Assembly: GCF_041242975.1 (NCBI RefSeq)
Contig: NZ_CP162488.1
Span: forward strand, 4,330,001-4,394,000
Reading direction: 5' to 3'
Source: Xanthomonas sp. DAR 35659
GTDB lineage: Bacteria; Pseudomonadota; Gammaproteobacteria; Xanthomonadales; Xanthomonadaceae
Length of the DNA: 64,000 nucleotides
Shown here: positions 51,232-61,919 of the stretch, one piece after another
Layout of the letters: every line of letters begins with the position of its first letter
Numbering within the stretch: the first letter of the stretch is position 1
Notes under the pieces: generated by a model
Seen by the model: the letters and a program-made list of their open reading frames with translations, nothing else
What the model was told of the DNA's origin: nothing
The model's database searches: none
Translations under genes and position numbers: made by a program

Positions 51232-53190
51232 TCAGTGCGCCACGTCGCCTTCGGCCTGCAACTGCGCATGCAGGATGCGGCGGATCTCCAGGATCGCCTG
51301 CGGCGTCTCCTGCACGCTGTGCCCGGAGGTGATGACCAGTTCCGAGGCGGCACCCTCCAGATGCGCGCTGCGGTACGGCACCAGGCCGTCGTCGGAGTCG
51401 GCCAGCGGCACCGCCGGATCGCGGCGGGCGATGATCGAGTGGTAGCGCACCGCCGGCGAGATCGGCAGATCGGCCGCCGCGCGCACGAACGGGTCGGTGT
51501 CGCGCAGGTTGTCGATGCCGTTGGGCACGCGCGCCGGCACGCCGTCGTCGCCGCCGATATCGCGCATCACGTCGGCGAAGCGCGCCAGCAAGGCACCGGG
51601 CAGGCGGATCAGCCCGCCGACCAGGCGGCCGATGCCGCCTTCGGCGAACGCGGTGCCGCGGTGCGGCGCGGCGATGAAGATGGCGCGATCCACCTGCGGC
51701 TGCGGCGCGAAGCGCAGCAGCGGCTGCAGGCGCTCGCGGATCCGCGCACCACGTTCGCCGCTCAGGTCGCGGTTGGCCAGCAAGTCGTTCCAGATGCGGT
51801 CGCCGGTATCGCTGACCAGCAGCCGTGCGATGACGCCGCCCATGCTGTGGCCGATCAGCACCATGTGCTGCGAGGCCGGCGCCTGCCCCTGCGGATCGAA
51901 GTTGCGCAGGGTCCGCTGCAGCAGCGTCTCGATCTGCGCGCGGTTCCAGGCGATGGGCATGTTGGTCGGGTAGTAGACCTGCCAGATCTGGTAATGGCGG
52001 CGCAACTGCTCGTCGCCCATGATCTCGTTGGCGACGTTGACCCAGGCTTCCGGGCTGCTGGCCAGGCCATGCAGCATCACCACGATGCGCCGGTTCGGAT
52101 CGTAGGGCTGCATCAGGTACAGATGCGGCTGCTCGAGGCCGTACTGGCGCCCGAGCGCCGAGCGCAGCGACTGCTTGGCGAACCCGGAGCGCGCCAGCCA
52201 CAGCCCGTAGGCGGCGGTGAAGTTGGCCGCCAGCGGCAGCCGCTGGCCGTGCACCACGACCTCGTTGTCGCGGTAGGGATCGTAGGGCGCGATCACCACG
52301 CTGTGCGTGTCCAGCACCTGCGCCAGATCGTCGCCCTCGAAGCGTAGCAGTACCGTGGTCGGCGCGTAGGACAGTTCGCTGTAACCGGGGGTATCGGCGG
52401 CGGCCTGGCCAGGATGCGCGGCGGCCAGCACCGCGGTCGGATCGCCGACCTGCGCCGGCGACACTTCCGCCACCAGCTCCGCGCCGAAGCCGTCGCGGCG
52501 ATAGGTGCTGCGCAGGCCGTCGAACCGCAGCGAGGCGGCCGGCACCATCGCGTTGGGCCGCGCCACGCCGCCCGGCAGGCGGAAGCTGTCCAGTTCCGCG
52601 CGTGCCTGCCAGCCGGCCGCGGCCAGCGTGTCGTCGTCGTGCAGGTCGCCGTTGGCGCTGCGCGCGCGCCAGCGCTCGAACAGACTGCCGACCACGTACT
52701 GCACCGCGTAGTTGTAGTAGTCGCGCACCTGCGTCTGCCGGTCCTCGAAGGCGCGCGCGCTGGCCGGGCGCTCGCTGTAGAACAGGTAGGCGTAGGCGTA
52801 GCGCGCGGTTTCCAGCCATGCCTGCAACGCCGCGTCGTCGAGCGCGGCGGCGCGCTTGGGCGAGCGCGTCATCGCCGCGCGCAGCCACAGTTCCGACAGC
52901 GTCGCCAGGCGTCGCTCCTCGTCCGGGCCCTGCACCGTGCGCAGTTGCGCGGCGCAGGCGGGAACGTCCGCTTCGCAGGTCTTGCGCTCGATCGCGACCA
53001 CGCGCAGCGTCTCCTGGCTGGCGTCGCTGAGTTGGCCGGTACTGAGCACGTCGCCGCGCTTGGTCGCGATGTAGTCGTCGGCCGGACGCGATTGCACGGT
53101 GACCATGGCGCAACCGGAGCCGGCCAGCAGGCCCGTCGCCAGCAGCGCGCGCGCCGCCAGTTGCAGCACTGCGCGCGCGGCGCGGCTCAC
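51232..53190 (-). CDS. lipoprotein alpha/beta-hydrolase (esterase/lipase-like)
   Basis: 652 residues. GTG 53190 overlaps the stop of the DUF4105 gene (GTGA). A lipoprotein signal peptide ends in LLATGLLAGSGCAMV. After an N-terminal region of about 300 residues with no recognised domain, an alpha/beta-hydrolase domain follows: oxyanion HGLASSPEAWVNVANEI, nucleophile elbow VLIGHSMGGVIARLLV, an acidic segment ADSDDGLVPYRSAHL and catalytic His TSGHSVQET. It probably acts at the inner face of the outer membrane. It is the last gene of a TetR-controlled three-gene operon. Confidence 0.88.
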   Translation of the reverse strand: MSRAARAVLQLAARALLATGLLAGSGCAMVTVQSRPADDYIATKRGDVLSTGQLSDASQETLRVVAIERKTCEADVPACAAQLRTVQGPDEERRLATLSELWLRAAMTRSPKRAAALDDAALQAWLETARYAYAYLFYSERPASARAFEDRQTQVRDYYNYAVQYVVGSLFERWRARSANGDLHDDDTLAAAGWQARAELDSFRLPGGVARPNAMVPAASLRFDGLRSTYRRDGFGAELVAEVSPAQVGDPTAVLAAAHPGQAAADTPGYSELSYAPTTVLLRFEGDDLAQVLDTHSVVIAPYDPYRDNEVVVHGQRLPLAANFTAAYGLWLARSGFAKQSLRSALGRQYGLEQPHLYLMQPYDPNRRIVVMLHGLASSPEAWVNVANEIMGDEQLRRHYQIWQVYYPTNMPIAWNRAQIETLLQRTLRNFDPQGQAPASQHMVLIGHSMGGVIARLLVSDTGDRIWNDLLANRDLSGERGARIRERLQPLLRFAPQPQVDRAIFIAAPHRGTAFAEGGIGRLVGGLIRLPGALLARFADVMRDIGGDDGVPARVPNGIDNLRDTDPFVRAAADLPISPAVRYHSIIARRDPAVPLADSDDGLVPYRSAHLEGAASELVITSGHSVQETPQAILEIRRILHAQLQAEGDVAH

Positions 53191-54275
53191 GGCGCCGCTC
53201 CGGCGGCATCGGCGCCGGGGATGCCGACGCGGATGCGTTGCGAGAAATCGGCGCCGGCGCCGGCCTGCCGCGCGCGCGCGGTGATGCGTCCGCGCGCCTG
53301 CAGCGTGGCCAGCGTGTAGCCGGGCACGAAGCCGTGCTGCGCGTAGACATACGACGGCAGATAGCCGGACAGCAGCAGCCGGTAGTCCAGCGGCAGCTGC
53401 GGCTCGAACTTGCGCACCAGCTCGAACACGATGGTGGTGCAGTTGCTGGTGGCGGTGTTGTAGAACCTGGGCGTGCGTTGCAACTGCTGCGCCCGCGCCA
53501 CGTAGCCCATGAACAGCTGGCGCAGCTGCGCGCGCGGGATGTTGAGCCGGTACAGGTAGACGTCCTCGCCGCGCACGTTGCTGCGCACCGCGAGGATGTC
53601 GCGCTCGTCGGCGGCGACCATGATCTGTTCGAAATTGCGGAAGAAGCCGGCCAGCGCCGAGAACGCCTCGCCGCGCTCCTTGCGGATCTCCAGCGAGAAC
53701 ACCACCCGGCGCCCGTCGTCGAAGCCGAACGAGACCAGGGTGTGGGCGATCGCCGGCCCCATCCAGTAGGACAGCGCCAGATCCGCCGAGACCAGCCGGT
53801 CCAGGTCGTACTGGCGGGTCTCCCAGCGCGGGGTGTAGTCGCTGTCGCTGCGCCAGGCGAAGTTGCGTACGTTGTGCAGGGTGACCAGGTGGCCGTCGAC
53901 CTGCGGCTGCAGGGTCCGCGCCACGTCGTCGGCCCAGTCGCGGTCCTGCTCGGGACGGATCTGCGACCAGCCGTACAGCAGCCCGGCGCAGCCGATGGCG
54001 AAGATCAAGGGCAGCACGCGGAACTCGCGCGAGTGGCGCAGGCCCCACAGCGCGGCGCCGCCCATCGCCAGCCACAACAGCGCCGAGGCGTAGCGCACCC
54101 CCGTGCCGGTATGCGGCAGGTAGGCCAGGAACAGCCCGCCCCAGACGCTGGCCAGCACGATCGCCAGCGCCGCGGCGGCGCGCAGCAGGCGCAGCGGCCA
54201 GCGCCGGCGCACGGGCGCGCGCGCATCTTCGCCGCGGGCCTGGCCACGGCGCTCTCGCCCGCGACGCGCGCTCAC
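53187..54275 (-). CDS. DUF4105 domain membrane protein
   Basis: 362 residues. GTG 54275 overlaps the TetR gene stop (GTGA). After a basic N-terminus there are three hydrophobic helices (AAALAIVLASVWGGLFLAYL, YASALLWLAMGGAALWGL, VLPLIFAIGCAGLLYGW). The periplasmic DUF4105 (Lnb N-terminal-type) domain follows, with HTLVSFGFDDGRRVVFSLEI, EDVYLYRLNIPRAQLRQLF and the conserved FYNTATSNCTTIVFELVRKF, whose Asn-Cys-Thr resembles a papain-like cysteine active site. Activity is unknown. Four-base overlaps on both sides show it is translated as part of the operon. Confidence 0.88.
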   Translation of the reverse strand: MSARRGRERRGQARGEDARAPVRRRWPLRLLRAAAALAIVLASVWGGLFLAYLPHTGTGVRYASALLWLAMGGAALWGLRHSREFRVLPLIFAIGCAGLLYGWSQIRPEQDRDWADDVARTLQPQVDGHLVTLHNVRNFAWRSDSDYTPRWETRQYDLDRLVSADLALSYWMGPAIAHTLVSFGFDDGRRVVFSLEIRKERGEAFSALAGFFRNFEQIMVAADERDILAVRSNVRGEDVYLYRLNIPRAQLRQLFMGYVARAQQLQRTPRFYNTATSNCTTIVFELVRKFEPQLPLDYRLLLSGYLPSYVYAQHGFVPGYTLATLQARGRITARARQAGAGADFSQRIRVGIPGADAAGAAP

Positions 54276-54838
54276 AGGGCGGCCGCCGCGGCGGGGGTGG
54301 CCAGCGCATGGCTCAACATCCGGCACGCGCGCAGCGCCAAGGCCTTGCGTTCAGCCTCGTTGGCACCGCGCTGGCAGGCGCCGAGCATGTCCAGCAACAG
54401 GCTCAGGTCCTCGCGTCCCAGGTCGGGACGGCACAGGCCCGCCTCGGTGGCGCGCTGCAGGAACGGCAGCAGGATGCCCATCACCCGCTCGTGCGCCAGC
54501 TCGACCGCCGGATGCTCGCGTGGCATCGAGCGCCAATAGTCGGCCAGCGGCGCGGACATCGCGATGTGCTCGGCCAGGTCGCGCAGCAGCAGGAACAGGC
54601 CGTCGGGGCGCTCGCCGATCTCGCGTGCGCAGCCCTCCAGCCCGTCCAGGGCGCGATGTAGCAGCGCCAGCATCAACTCGGTGCGATCGGCGAAATTGCG
54701 GTACAGGGTGGCGCGGCCCAGGCCGGCGCGCTCGACCACCAGTTCCAGGGGCGCCAGGACGCCGTGTTCGCAGAAGATATCGTCGGCCGCGTCGAGCAGC
54801 AGGCGGCGGCGGTGGGCGGCATCGGCACGGAGTTCCAT
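54272..54838 (-). CDS. TetR-family transcriptional repressor
   Basis: 188 residues from MELRADAAHRR. The N-terminal helix-turn-helix is typical: LLLDAADDIFCEHGVLAPLE, then VERAGLGRATLYRNFADRTE. The C-terminal ligand domain is helical and diverged (LLRDLAEHIAMSAPLADYWR). The gene is first in an operon with a DUF4105 protein and a lipoprotein hydrolase. A palindromic operator 13 bases upstream of its start implies autorepression. The inducer is unknown; membrane-active lipophilic compounds are plausible given the operon content. Confidence 0.93.
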   Translation of the reverse strand: MELRADAAHRRRLLLDAADDIFCEHGVLAPLELVVERAGLGRATLYRNFADRTELMLALLHRALDGLEGCAREIGERPDGLFLLLRDLAEHIAMSAPLADYWRSMPREHPAVELAHERVMGILLPFLQRATEAGLCRPDLGREDLSLLLDMLGACQRGANEAERKALALRACRMLSHALATPAAAAAL

Positions 54839-54850
54839 GCCGCGAATTAT

Positions 54851-54866
54851 CGGACAATTTTGTCCG
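54851..54866 (-). promoter_or_regulatory. TetR-type operator
   Basis: CGGACAA-TT-TTGTCCG is a perfect 7+7-base palindrome just upstream of the TetR start codon, in the only AT-rich pocket of the gap to ppc. Its size and place fit binding of the encoded repressor over its own promoter. Confidence 0.8.
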
Positions 54867-54953
54867 CTTGCAAGCGCAGCGACGCGACGGGCGCGGCGCG
54901 CGGCCCGCCGGCGGCCTCGCCACGGGCCGTTCCGGCGCACGCGGGCCGCAACG

Positions 54954-57671
54954 TCAGCCGGTGTTCTGCACGCCCTGCGCGACCCCGTTGACGCAGGCCA
55001 CCAGCGCCCGCAGCAGATCCTCGTCCTCGCCGTCGGTGGCGCGCCAGCGCTGCAGCAGGTCCACCTGCAGCACGCTGATCGGATCGATGTAGGGATTGCG
55101 CAGGCGGATCGACAGGGCCAGCCGCGGATCGTGCTGCAGCAGCGCGGCCTGCCCGGTCAGCGTCTTCACCCAGCCCTTGGTCAACGCCAGTTCGTCGCGG
55201 ATACGCGGGAAGAAGCGCGCATGCAGCGGCCCGGCCAGGCGCGAGAACATCTCGGCGATGTTGAGGTCGCCCTTGGACAGGACCATGGCGATGTCGTCGA
55301 GGAAGGTACGGAAGAACGGCCAGTGCGCGGCCATCTCGCGCAGCGTGTCCTCATGGCCGGCCTCGACCGCCGCGCGCAGGCCGCTGCCGACGCCGTACCA
55401 GCCCGGAATCACCGCGCGCGCCTGGCTCCAGGCGAACACCCAGGGGATCGCGCGCAGGTTGCCCAGCGCCGCGTCCTGGCCCAGCCGCCGCGACGGCCGC
55501 GAGCCCAGGGTCATGCGCTCGATCACGTCGATGGGCGTGGCCAGGCGGAAATAGCGCATGAACTCGGCGTCGCCGACGAAATCGCGATACGCGGCGGTGC
55601 TGTGCTCGGCGACGATGTCCATCACCGGCCGCCATGCGTCCTCGCGCGCGTCCGCCGCGCGCGGGCGCAGGCTCGACAGCAGCACCGCGCCGGTCATCTG
55701 CTCCAGCGAGCGCAGCGCCAGCGCGCGGATGCCGTACTTGCGGTGGATCACCTCGCCCTGCTCGGTCACGCGCAGGCGGCCGTCGACGCTGCCGCGCGGC
55801 GCCGCCTCCAGCGCGCGCGTGGTCTTGCCGCCGCCGCGCACGATCGAGCCGCCGCGGCCGTGGAAGAAGGTCAGGCGGATGCCGAGGTCGGCCGCCGCCT
55901 CCAGCAGTTCCACCTGCGCGCGCTGCAGGCCCCAGCGCGAGGCGGCGATGCCGCCGTCCTTGCCGCTGTCCGAATAACCCAGCATCACCATCTGCACGTC
56001 GTCGCGCGCGGCCAGGTGGCGGCGGTAGACCGGGTCGGCGAGCAGATCGCGCAGGGTCGCGGTGCCGCCGCGCAGGTCGTCCACGGTCTCGAACAGCGGC
56101 ACGATGTCCAGCGGCACCGCGCCGGCGGCGTCGGTCAGGCCGCCGCGCCGCGCCAGCGCCAGCACGGTCAATACGTCGGCGCGGTTGTGCGCCATGCTGA
56201 TGATGTAGCTGCCCAGCGCGTCGGCGCCGTGGCGCGCGCGCGCGTCGGCGAGCGCGGCGAACACCGCGTCCAGGCGCGCGTTGCCGGCATCGTCGGGCGC
56301 CGTCTGCAGGGTCTGCTCGCCGCCGGCGTAGGCGCCGAGCACGCTGGCGCGCTCCTCGGGCGTCTTCGCCTCCCAGTCGTCCTCGCCCAGCGCCGCGGCC
56401 ACCGCGCGCGCATGCACGCTCGATTCCTGGCGCACGTCCAGCCGCGCCAGGTGGAAACCGAAGCTGCGCACCCGCCACAGCAGCCGGCGCACCGCGAACC
56501 AGCCGGCGTGCAGGCCCTTGTTGGCCTGCAGGCTGTCCAGGATCAGTTGCAGGTCCTGCTCCAGTTCGGCCGGCGCGGTGTAGGCGCCGGGCGCATCGTC
56601 CAGCGTGGCCTGCAGCCGCGCCCGCATCAGGTCGTTGAGCAGGCGGTACGGCATGTCGGCGTGGCGCGGCCGCGACCGCGCGGCGGCCTCGGGCAGCAGT
56701 TGCCGGTAGCGCTGCAATTGCGCCAGCAGCGCGTCGCTGACCGCGACCAGGGTGGTCGACTGGCTGAGCAGGCTGGCCAGTTGCCACAGTTCCTTCAGAT
56801 AGCGGTCCAGCACCGCGCGCCGCTGCGCGTCGAGCGTGGCGGTGATGGTGCCGGCATCCACGTTCGGGTTGCCGTCCATGTCGCCGCCGACCCAGGTGCC
56901 GAAGCGCAGCAGCCGCGGCAGCGGCAGCGCCGTGCCGTAGGTTTCCTGGATCGCGTGCTCCAGGGTTTCGTACATCACCGGGATCACCCGGTACAGCACC
57001 TGGGTCAGGTAGAAGCCGACGTGCTCGCGCTCGTCGTCCACGGTCGGCCGCACCGGCGAGGAATCGGCGGTCTGCCACGAGGCGGTCAGGGCCATGCGGA
57101 AGCGCGCCGCGTCGGTGGCGCGCTCGCCGGGCGTGCGCATGCCGTCGAGGTTGTCGACCAGGCTGGCCACCATCAACTGCTCTTTTTCCAGCAGCGCGCG
57201 GCGCACCGCCTCGGTCGGGTGCGCGGTGAACACCGGCTCCACGTCGATGCGCGGCAGCCAGTCGCCCAGTTCCTGCACGCTCACGCCCTGCGCCTTGAGC
57301 CGGCGCAAGGCGTCGTGCAGGCCGTCCGGCTGCGGCGTATCGGCGCTGCTGCGCTGGTAGTCGCGGCGGCGGCGGATGCGGTGCACGCGCTCGGCGATGT
57401 TGACCACCTGGAAGTAGGTGCTGAAGGCGCGCACCAGCGCCTCGGCGTCGCGCGGGGCACGGCCGGACAACTGCTCGCTCAGCGAGGACGGCGGCGCGTC
57501 GCTTTCGCGGCGCGCGATCGCGGTGGTGCGGATGGATTCGATCTCGTCGAGGAACTGCGCAGACACCTGTTCGGCGAGCAGGTCGCCGACCAGGGCCCCC
57601 AATCGGCGCACGTCGTCGCGCAGGGGAATGTCGGGTGTGGCGAACACGATGCTGCTGCGGTACTCGTTCAT
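54954..57671 (-). CDS. ppc: phosphoenolpyruvate carboxylase
   Basis: 905 residues from [20 protein letters not shown] (an ATG four codons upstream is possible). Anaplerotic carboxylation of PEP to oxaloacetate. Signatures: the catalytic His in [63 protein letters not shown] and [13 protein letters not shown]. Length matches bacterial PEPC (about 880-930). The C-terminus ends in NTG as in the classical enzyme. The site reads [10 protein letters not shown] where many enzymes have GGSVGRGGGP; both glycine runs are kept. Confidence 0.97.
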   Translation of the reverse strand: MNEYRSSIVFATPDIPLRDDVRRLGALVGDLLAEQVSAQFLDEIESIRTTAIARRESDAPPSSLSEQLSGRAPRDAEALVRAFSTYFQVVNIAERVHRIRRRRDYQRSSADTPQPDGLHDALRRLKAQGVSVQELGDWLPRIDVEPVFTAHPTEAVRRALLEKEQLMVASLVDNLDGMRTPGERATDAARFRMALTASWQTADSSPVRPTVDDEREHVGFYLTQVLYRVIPVMYETLEHAIQETYGTALPLPRLLRFGTWVGGDMDGNPNVDAGTITATLDAQRRAVLDRYLKELWQLASLLSQSTTLVAVSDALLAQLQRYRQLLPEAAARSRPRHADMPYRLLNDLMRARLQATLDDAPGAYTAPAELEQDLQLILDSLQANKGLHAGWFAVRRLLWRVRSFGFHLARLDVRQESSVHARAVAAALGEDDWEAKTPEERASVLGAYAGGEQTLQTAPDDAGNARLDAVFAALADARARHGADALGSYIISMAHNRADVLTVLALARRGGLTDAAGAVPLDIVPLFETVDDLRGGTATLRDLLADPVYRRHLAARDDVQMVMLGYSDSGKDGGIAASRWGLQRAQVELLEAAADLGIRLTFFHGRGGSIVRGGGKTTRALEAAPRGSVDGRLRVTEQGEVIHRKYGIRALALRSLEQMTGAVLLSSLRPRAADAREDAWRPVMDIVAEHSTAAYRDFVGDAEFMRYFRLATPIDVIERMTLGSRPSRRLGQDAALGNLRAIPWVFAWSQARAVIPGWYGVGSGLRAAVEAGHEDTLREMAAHWPFFRTFLDDIAMVLSKGDLNIAEMFSRLAGPLHARFFPRIRDELALTKGWVKTLTGQAALLQHDPRLALSIRLRNPYIDPISVLQVDLLQRWRATDGEDEDLLRALVACVNGVAQGVQNTG

Positions 57672-58010
57672 CGGAAAACGCATGGCTCGGCGAGGGGGGC
57701 GCCGCAAGCCTAACCCAAAAGTATTAGACGCTCGCCCGGAGCGGCGACGGTTTCAAAGCGAACCATCGTGGCCAGCGCCCTTGGCACGACGGTGTGGCGA
57801 GGGGCAGCGCAGCGGTAGCGTGCCGAGCACTCGCGACACGATCGCCGCAAGGACGCGAGCAGCACGCCGGGCGATGCCCGGGGAGCCTGTGCACCGACAC
57901 CCGCCCGGCCACCGGGGCCGGCCGACGGTGCGGCCTGCCGCGCCGGACCGATGGTGAGCACCGCGTCCCAGCCCGCCCGCCCGCGTTCAAGCGCCGCGCA
58001 CAGCAGCCGC
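57672..58010. other. intergenic region between divergent ppc and ahcY
   Basis: About 340 bases upstream of the ahcY promoter. No gene is recognisable. CAAAAGTATTAG around 57716-57727 is the AT-richest part and may belong to the ppc promoter. Confidence 0.45.
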
Positions 58011-58016
58011 TATAAT
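58011..58016 (+). promoter_or_regulatory. -10 element of ahcY
   Basis: A perfect TATAAT stands out in GC-rich DNA, with a weak TTCAAG at 57986 as a possible -35. Transcription would begin just at the 5' edge of the SAH riboswitch. Confidence 0.7.
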
Positions 58017-58023
58017 CGACCAC

Positions 58024-58117
58024 CCCTCCGCCGAGGGGCGCTGCGACCGTGTCGATGCGGGGCTCTCGCCCCCCGACCCGGCCAGGCTCGGCGGCAGGCT
58101 TGAGCGACAACGGCGCC
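58024..58117 (+). promoter_or_regulatory. S-adenosylhomocysteine (SAH) riboswitch
   Basis: The leader of ahcY carries the conserved SAH aptamer blocks in order: GCCGAGGGGCGCTGCGACC (58030-58048), a variable hairpin, CCAGGCTCGG (58083-58092), then GCTTGAGCGACAACGGCGC. The class binds SAH and not SAM, and turns on ahcY when SAH accumulates. The start codon lies about 40 bases after the aptamer, so control could be by freeing the ribosome binding site. Confidence 0.93.
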
Positions 58118-58158
58118 CGGACTTCGCGAGTTTCTCGCCATTGACCGGAGCTTTATCG

Positions 58159-59604
<1,446 letters not shown>

Positions 59605-59643
59605 GTGTGCGGCGGTTGGTTCGCCGAACACGAAGAGCCAGCG

Positions 59644-59670
59644 AACGGGCGCCGAAAGGCGCCCGTTTTC
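59644..59670 (+). terminator. rho-independent terminator of ahcY
   Basis: AACGGGCGCC-GAAA-GGCGCCCGTTTT is a ten-base-pair stem with a stable GAAA tetraloop and TTTT, 40 bases after the stop. Confidence 0.93.
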
Positions 59671-59832
59671 CATTGGTGGCGGATTCCCCATGGCCGTGCG
59701 CGGCACAGGCGGCAGGCAGGCGGCGCGGCGTGTCATCGCTCACGCACATCGCTCTTTCGCTGCTGCCACCACCCGCGAAGATCCGCTAGAGTCCGGCCAC
59801 AGCCGTCCGCTGCGGCAATGAGATGACCACTA

Positions 59833-60243
59833 ATGCCGCACTCGCTCATACTCCCGATGGCTGCGCATGTCGCACTCGTTGCCTGTCTCTACGTCCTGCT
59901 GACGGTTGCCCGCGCCCCGGTGGCCTGGGGCATCGGCTGGCGAGCGGATGGGGGCAGCCCCTGGGCTTCCGTCGAGCCACGGATCGGTGCGAACCTGTCC
60001 AATCAGTTCGAGTGGCCGTTGTTCTTCCATGTCGCCTGTCTGATCCTCCTGCAGTTGCAAGCCGCGACGGCGACCGCGGTGATGCTGGCCTGGATCTTCG
60101 TGTGCGGTCGCTTGCTGCATAGCGCGGTGCAGATCCTCACCGCCAATGTGAGGCTCCGGGGTGTCGTGTTCACCATCAACTTTCTCGCGGCGCTCGGTCT
60201 TTGGACCCAAGTCGTGCGCGCAGCGGCCACGGCGGCGCCCTGA
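59833..60243 (+). CDS. MAPEG family membrane protein
   Basis: 136 residues with four hydrophobic helices (MAAHVALVACLYVLLTVARA, FEWPLFFHVACLILLQLQAA, VMLAWIFVCGRLLHSAVQIL, VFTINFLAALGLWTQVVRAA). The motif NLSNQFEWPLFFH is characteristic of membrane-associated eicosanoid/glutathione metabolism proteins in bacteria. The function of bacterial members is unknown. It lies between intact ahcY and a copied scrap of the ahcY 3' end, so it may have been caught in a local duplication. Confidence 0.85.
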   Translation: MPHSLILPMAAHVALVACLYVLLTVARAPVAWGIGWRADGGSPWASVEPRIGANLSNQFEWPLFFHVACLILLQLQAATATAVMLAWIFVCGRLLHSAVQILTANVRLRGVVFTINFLAALGLWTQVVRAAATAAP

Positions 60244-60390
60244 CGATGCAACTGGCGCGCCATCGGCCGACCATGTGCGATCGGATCCCGGTCTTCGGCG
60301 CCTGCAGATCGCGCGCGGTGGCGGCAGACATGCCACGGCGCCGACGCTGACGACGATCGCGGAACGTGCGCTGGTGCTGGCCGCGGCAGT

Positions 60391-60450
60391 GCGACGACCA
60401 GGCCGCCTATCTCGGCGCGTCGGTCGACGGGCCATACAAGCCGGAGCATT
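60391..60450 (+). pseudogene. duplicated fragment of the ahcY 3' end
   Basis: Sixty bases match 59534-59593 of ahcY with three differences. The encoded stretch [19 protein letters not shown] differs from the intact gene at one residue. It is followed by TGA and has no start or upstream coding sequence, so it is a remnant. Confidence 0.9.
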
Positions 60451-60498
60451 GACGCGATCGATCGGCCGATTGGATGGACCGGCATGGTGTAATGCAAA

Positions 60499-60526
60499 GG
60501 CGCGACCGATCGGTCGCGCTTTTTTC
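60499..60526 (+). terminator. rho-independent terminator
   Basis: GGCGCGACC-GATC-GGTCGCGCTTTTTT: strong stem with a run of T, just upstream of the gene at 60544. It would end any transcript from the MAPEG gene. Confidence 0.9.
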
Positions 60527-60543
60527 ATGGAGGAGAGATCCAG

Positions 60544-61206
60544 TTGAACACCCCTCACGACGCCGTCAGCCGACACCACAACACCGCTGCGAGCACCACC
60601 ACTGCCCATGCCTTGCAACTGCTGGACATCGGCAGCGACTGGCAGCTCCTCCGAGGCCCGCAGCACGTCACCGGTGGCGCCTGGCGCCTACCTGCGGCCT
60701 TCGTGGTGATCGACGGCGACCTGCGGATCGACGGCAACCTCATCGTGGCAACCGGCCGGCATGATCAGGGCGCGCTGATCGTGCTGGGCAATGTCCACTG
60801 CCGCAACCTGATCACCGGCCACGACCACCATCTTGCGATCAGCGGCGATCTGGTGGCGACCGAAGCCGTCCTCGCCTGCCTTGGCGACAGCACCACGCAC
60901 GTCGGCGGCAGCGTCCGCGCCGATACCGTGATCTCCGGCGCCGGAGCGTGGCTCACCCTGGCATCCGCCGACGCGTTCCAGGCCTCGCGTTGCGACGACT
61001 ACGTCATGATCGGGCAGACGCCATCGAAGCTGGTCACGCCCACCCCCTTGGCCGACCTCGTGGTCGACGCAGTCCTCGATCGCGACGACTGGGACGCGAT
61101 GGACGCCGACGAGCGCGACGACGAGGACATCGGCGACTACGTGGTACTGGACGAAGCGGCTGCACTTTCGGCCCTCGCAAAGGGCCAAGGAATCCTGCGC
61201 GGCTGA
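60544..61206 (+). CDS. beta-helix-like protein (polymer-forming type), unknown
   Basis: 220 residues. The TTG start is supported by a strong GGAGGAGAG eight bases upstream. After about 50 residues, short repeats of hydrophobic-Gly-Asp pattern follow: VVIDGDLRIDGNLIVATG, ALIVLGNVHCRNLITG, LAISGDLVATEAVLACLGDS, THVGGSVRADTVISGAG. These resemble the right-handed beta-helix of bactofilin-like polymer-forming proteins. The C-terminus is acidic (DRDDWDAMDADERDDEDIGD). No signal peptide. I cannot assign a function. It follows a terminator, so it has its own promoter or relies on read-through. Confidence 0.75.
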   Translation: MNTPHDAVSRHHNTAASTTTAHALQLLDIGSDWQLLRGPQHVTGGAWRLPAAFVVIDGDLRIDGNLIVATGRHDQGALIVLGNVHCRNLITGHDHHLAISGDLVATEAVLACLGDSTTHVGGSVRADTVISGAGAWLTLASADAFQASRCDDYVMIGQTPSKLVTPTPLADLVVDAVLDRDDWDAMDADERDDEDIGDYVVLDEAAALSALAKGQGILRG

Positions 61207-61471
61207 GTCCCGTGGGTGGCGCACCGCAGATGCCCTTCCACATCCCCGGTTCCGCTCAGGCTTGCGTGCATCCCGCGCTGGCGGCGCGCGACACTGCGCG
61301 GCGCCGGCTTGGGTGACGCCGGGACCGATCACGCGCCCTTCTTGTTGCCGAAGCGTGGTGCGTTGGCTGCGACGCGACGGCGGCAGCAGCCAACGCCCGC
61401 ATCGGCACAGTGCTTGTTCGCAGCGCGGGCGAATGCTAGCGTCGCGTCGGCCTACAACCAGGGACGGCAGC

Positions 61472-61891
61472 ATGAGCGAACATGACAGTTCAGCAGGCGG
61501 ATCGTCGCGACGGCTTGTGCGCGATCTTCGCCATCCACAGGGCTCCTGGAGGACGCCGCGATCGCCCTCGATCCTGTGGCGTAGCTTGTCGTGCCTTACT
61601 GCGCTCGTGCTGCTCGCCGGCTGCGCCAAGAATCTGCAGCACGCACAACTGAACAACATTCCGTTGGCCGAGAAGCCGGCGATCCCCGCGACGCAGTCCG
61701 CCTGCGAGGCGGCGGGGCAGTTCTGGACGCAGCAAGGCCTGTCTGGCGGTCCGAAGTCGTGCGCGTTCAAGACCACGAACGACCTTCCCGAAGGCGCCCA
61801 GGCGATCGGCAGTTGCTCGGAATGGGTAACGACCTTCGGCTGCTACAAGTTCATCGACGGCGGACGGGTCAGCATGATCTGCGCCGACTGA
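61472..61891 (+). CDS. small lipoprotein, unknown
   Basis: 139 residues from MSEHDSSAGG. A long basic N-terminal region of about 45 residues precedes a hydrophobic segment ending in a lipobox (ALVLLAGCAKN). The mature part is about 85 residues with four cysteines (TQSACEAAGQFW, GGPKSCAFKTT, GSCSEWVTTFGCYKFIDG) plus SMICAD at the end, suggesting disulfides. No family is recognised. A start nearer the hydrophobic segment is possible (TTG in RSLSCL). GGGACGGCAG lies just before the ATG. Confidence 0.75.
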   Translation: MSEHDSSAGGSSRRLVRDLRHPQGSWRTPRSPSILWRSLSCLTALVLLAGCAKNLQHAQLNNIPLAEKPAIPATQSACEAAGQFWTQQGLSGGPKSCAFKTTNDLPEGAQAIGSCSEWVTTFGCYKFIDGGRVSMICAD

Positions 61892-61919
61892 GCTCGGGCA
61901 TGACGCACTCGCCAGGCAG

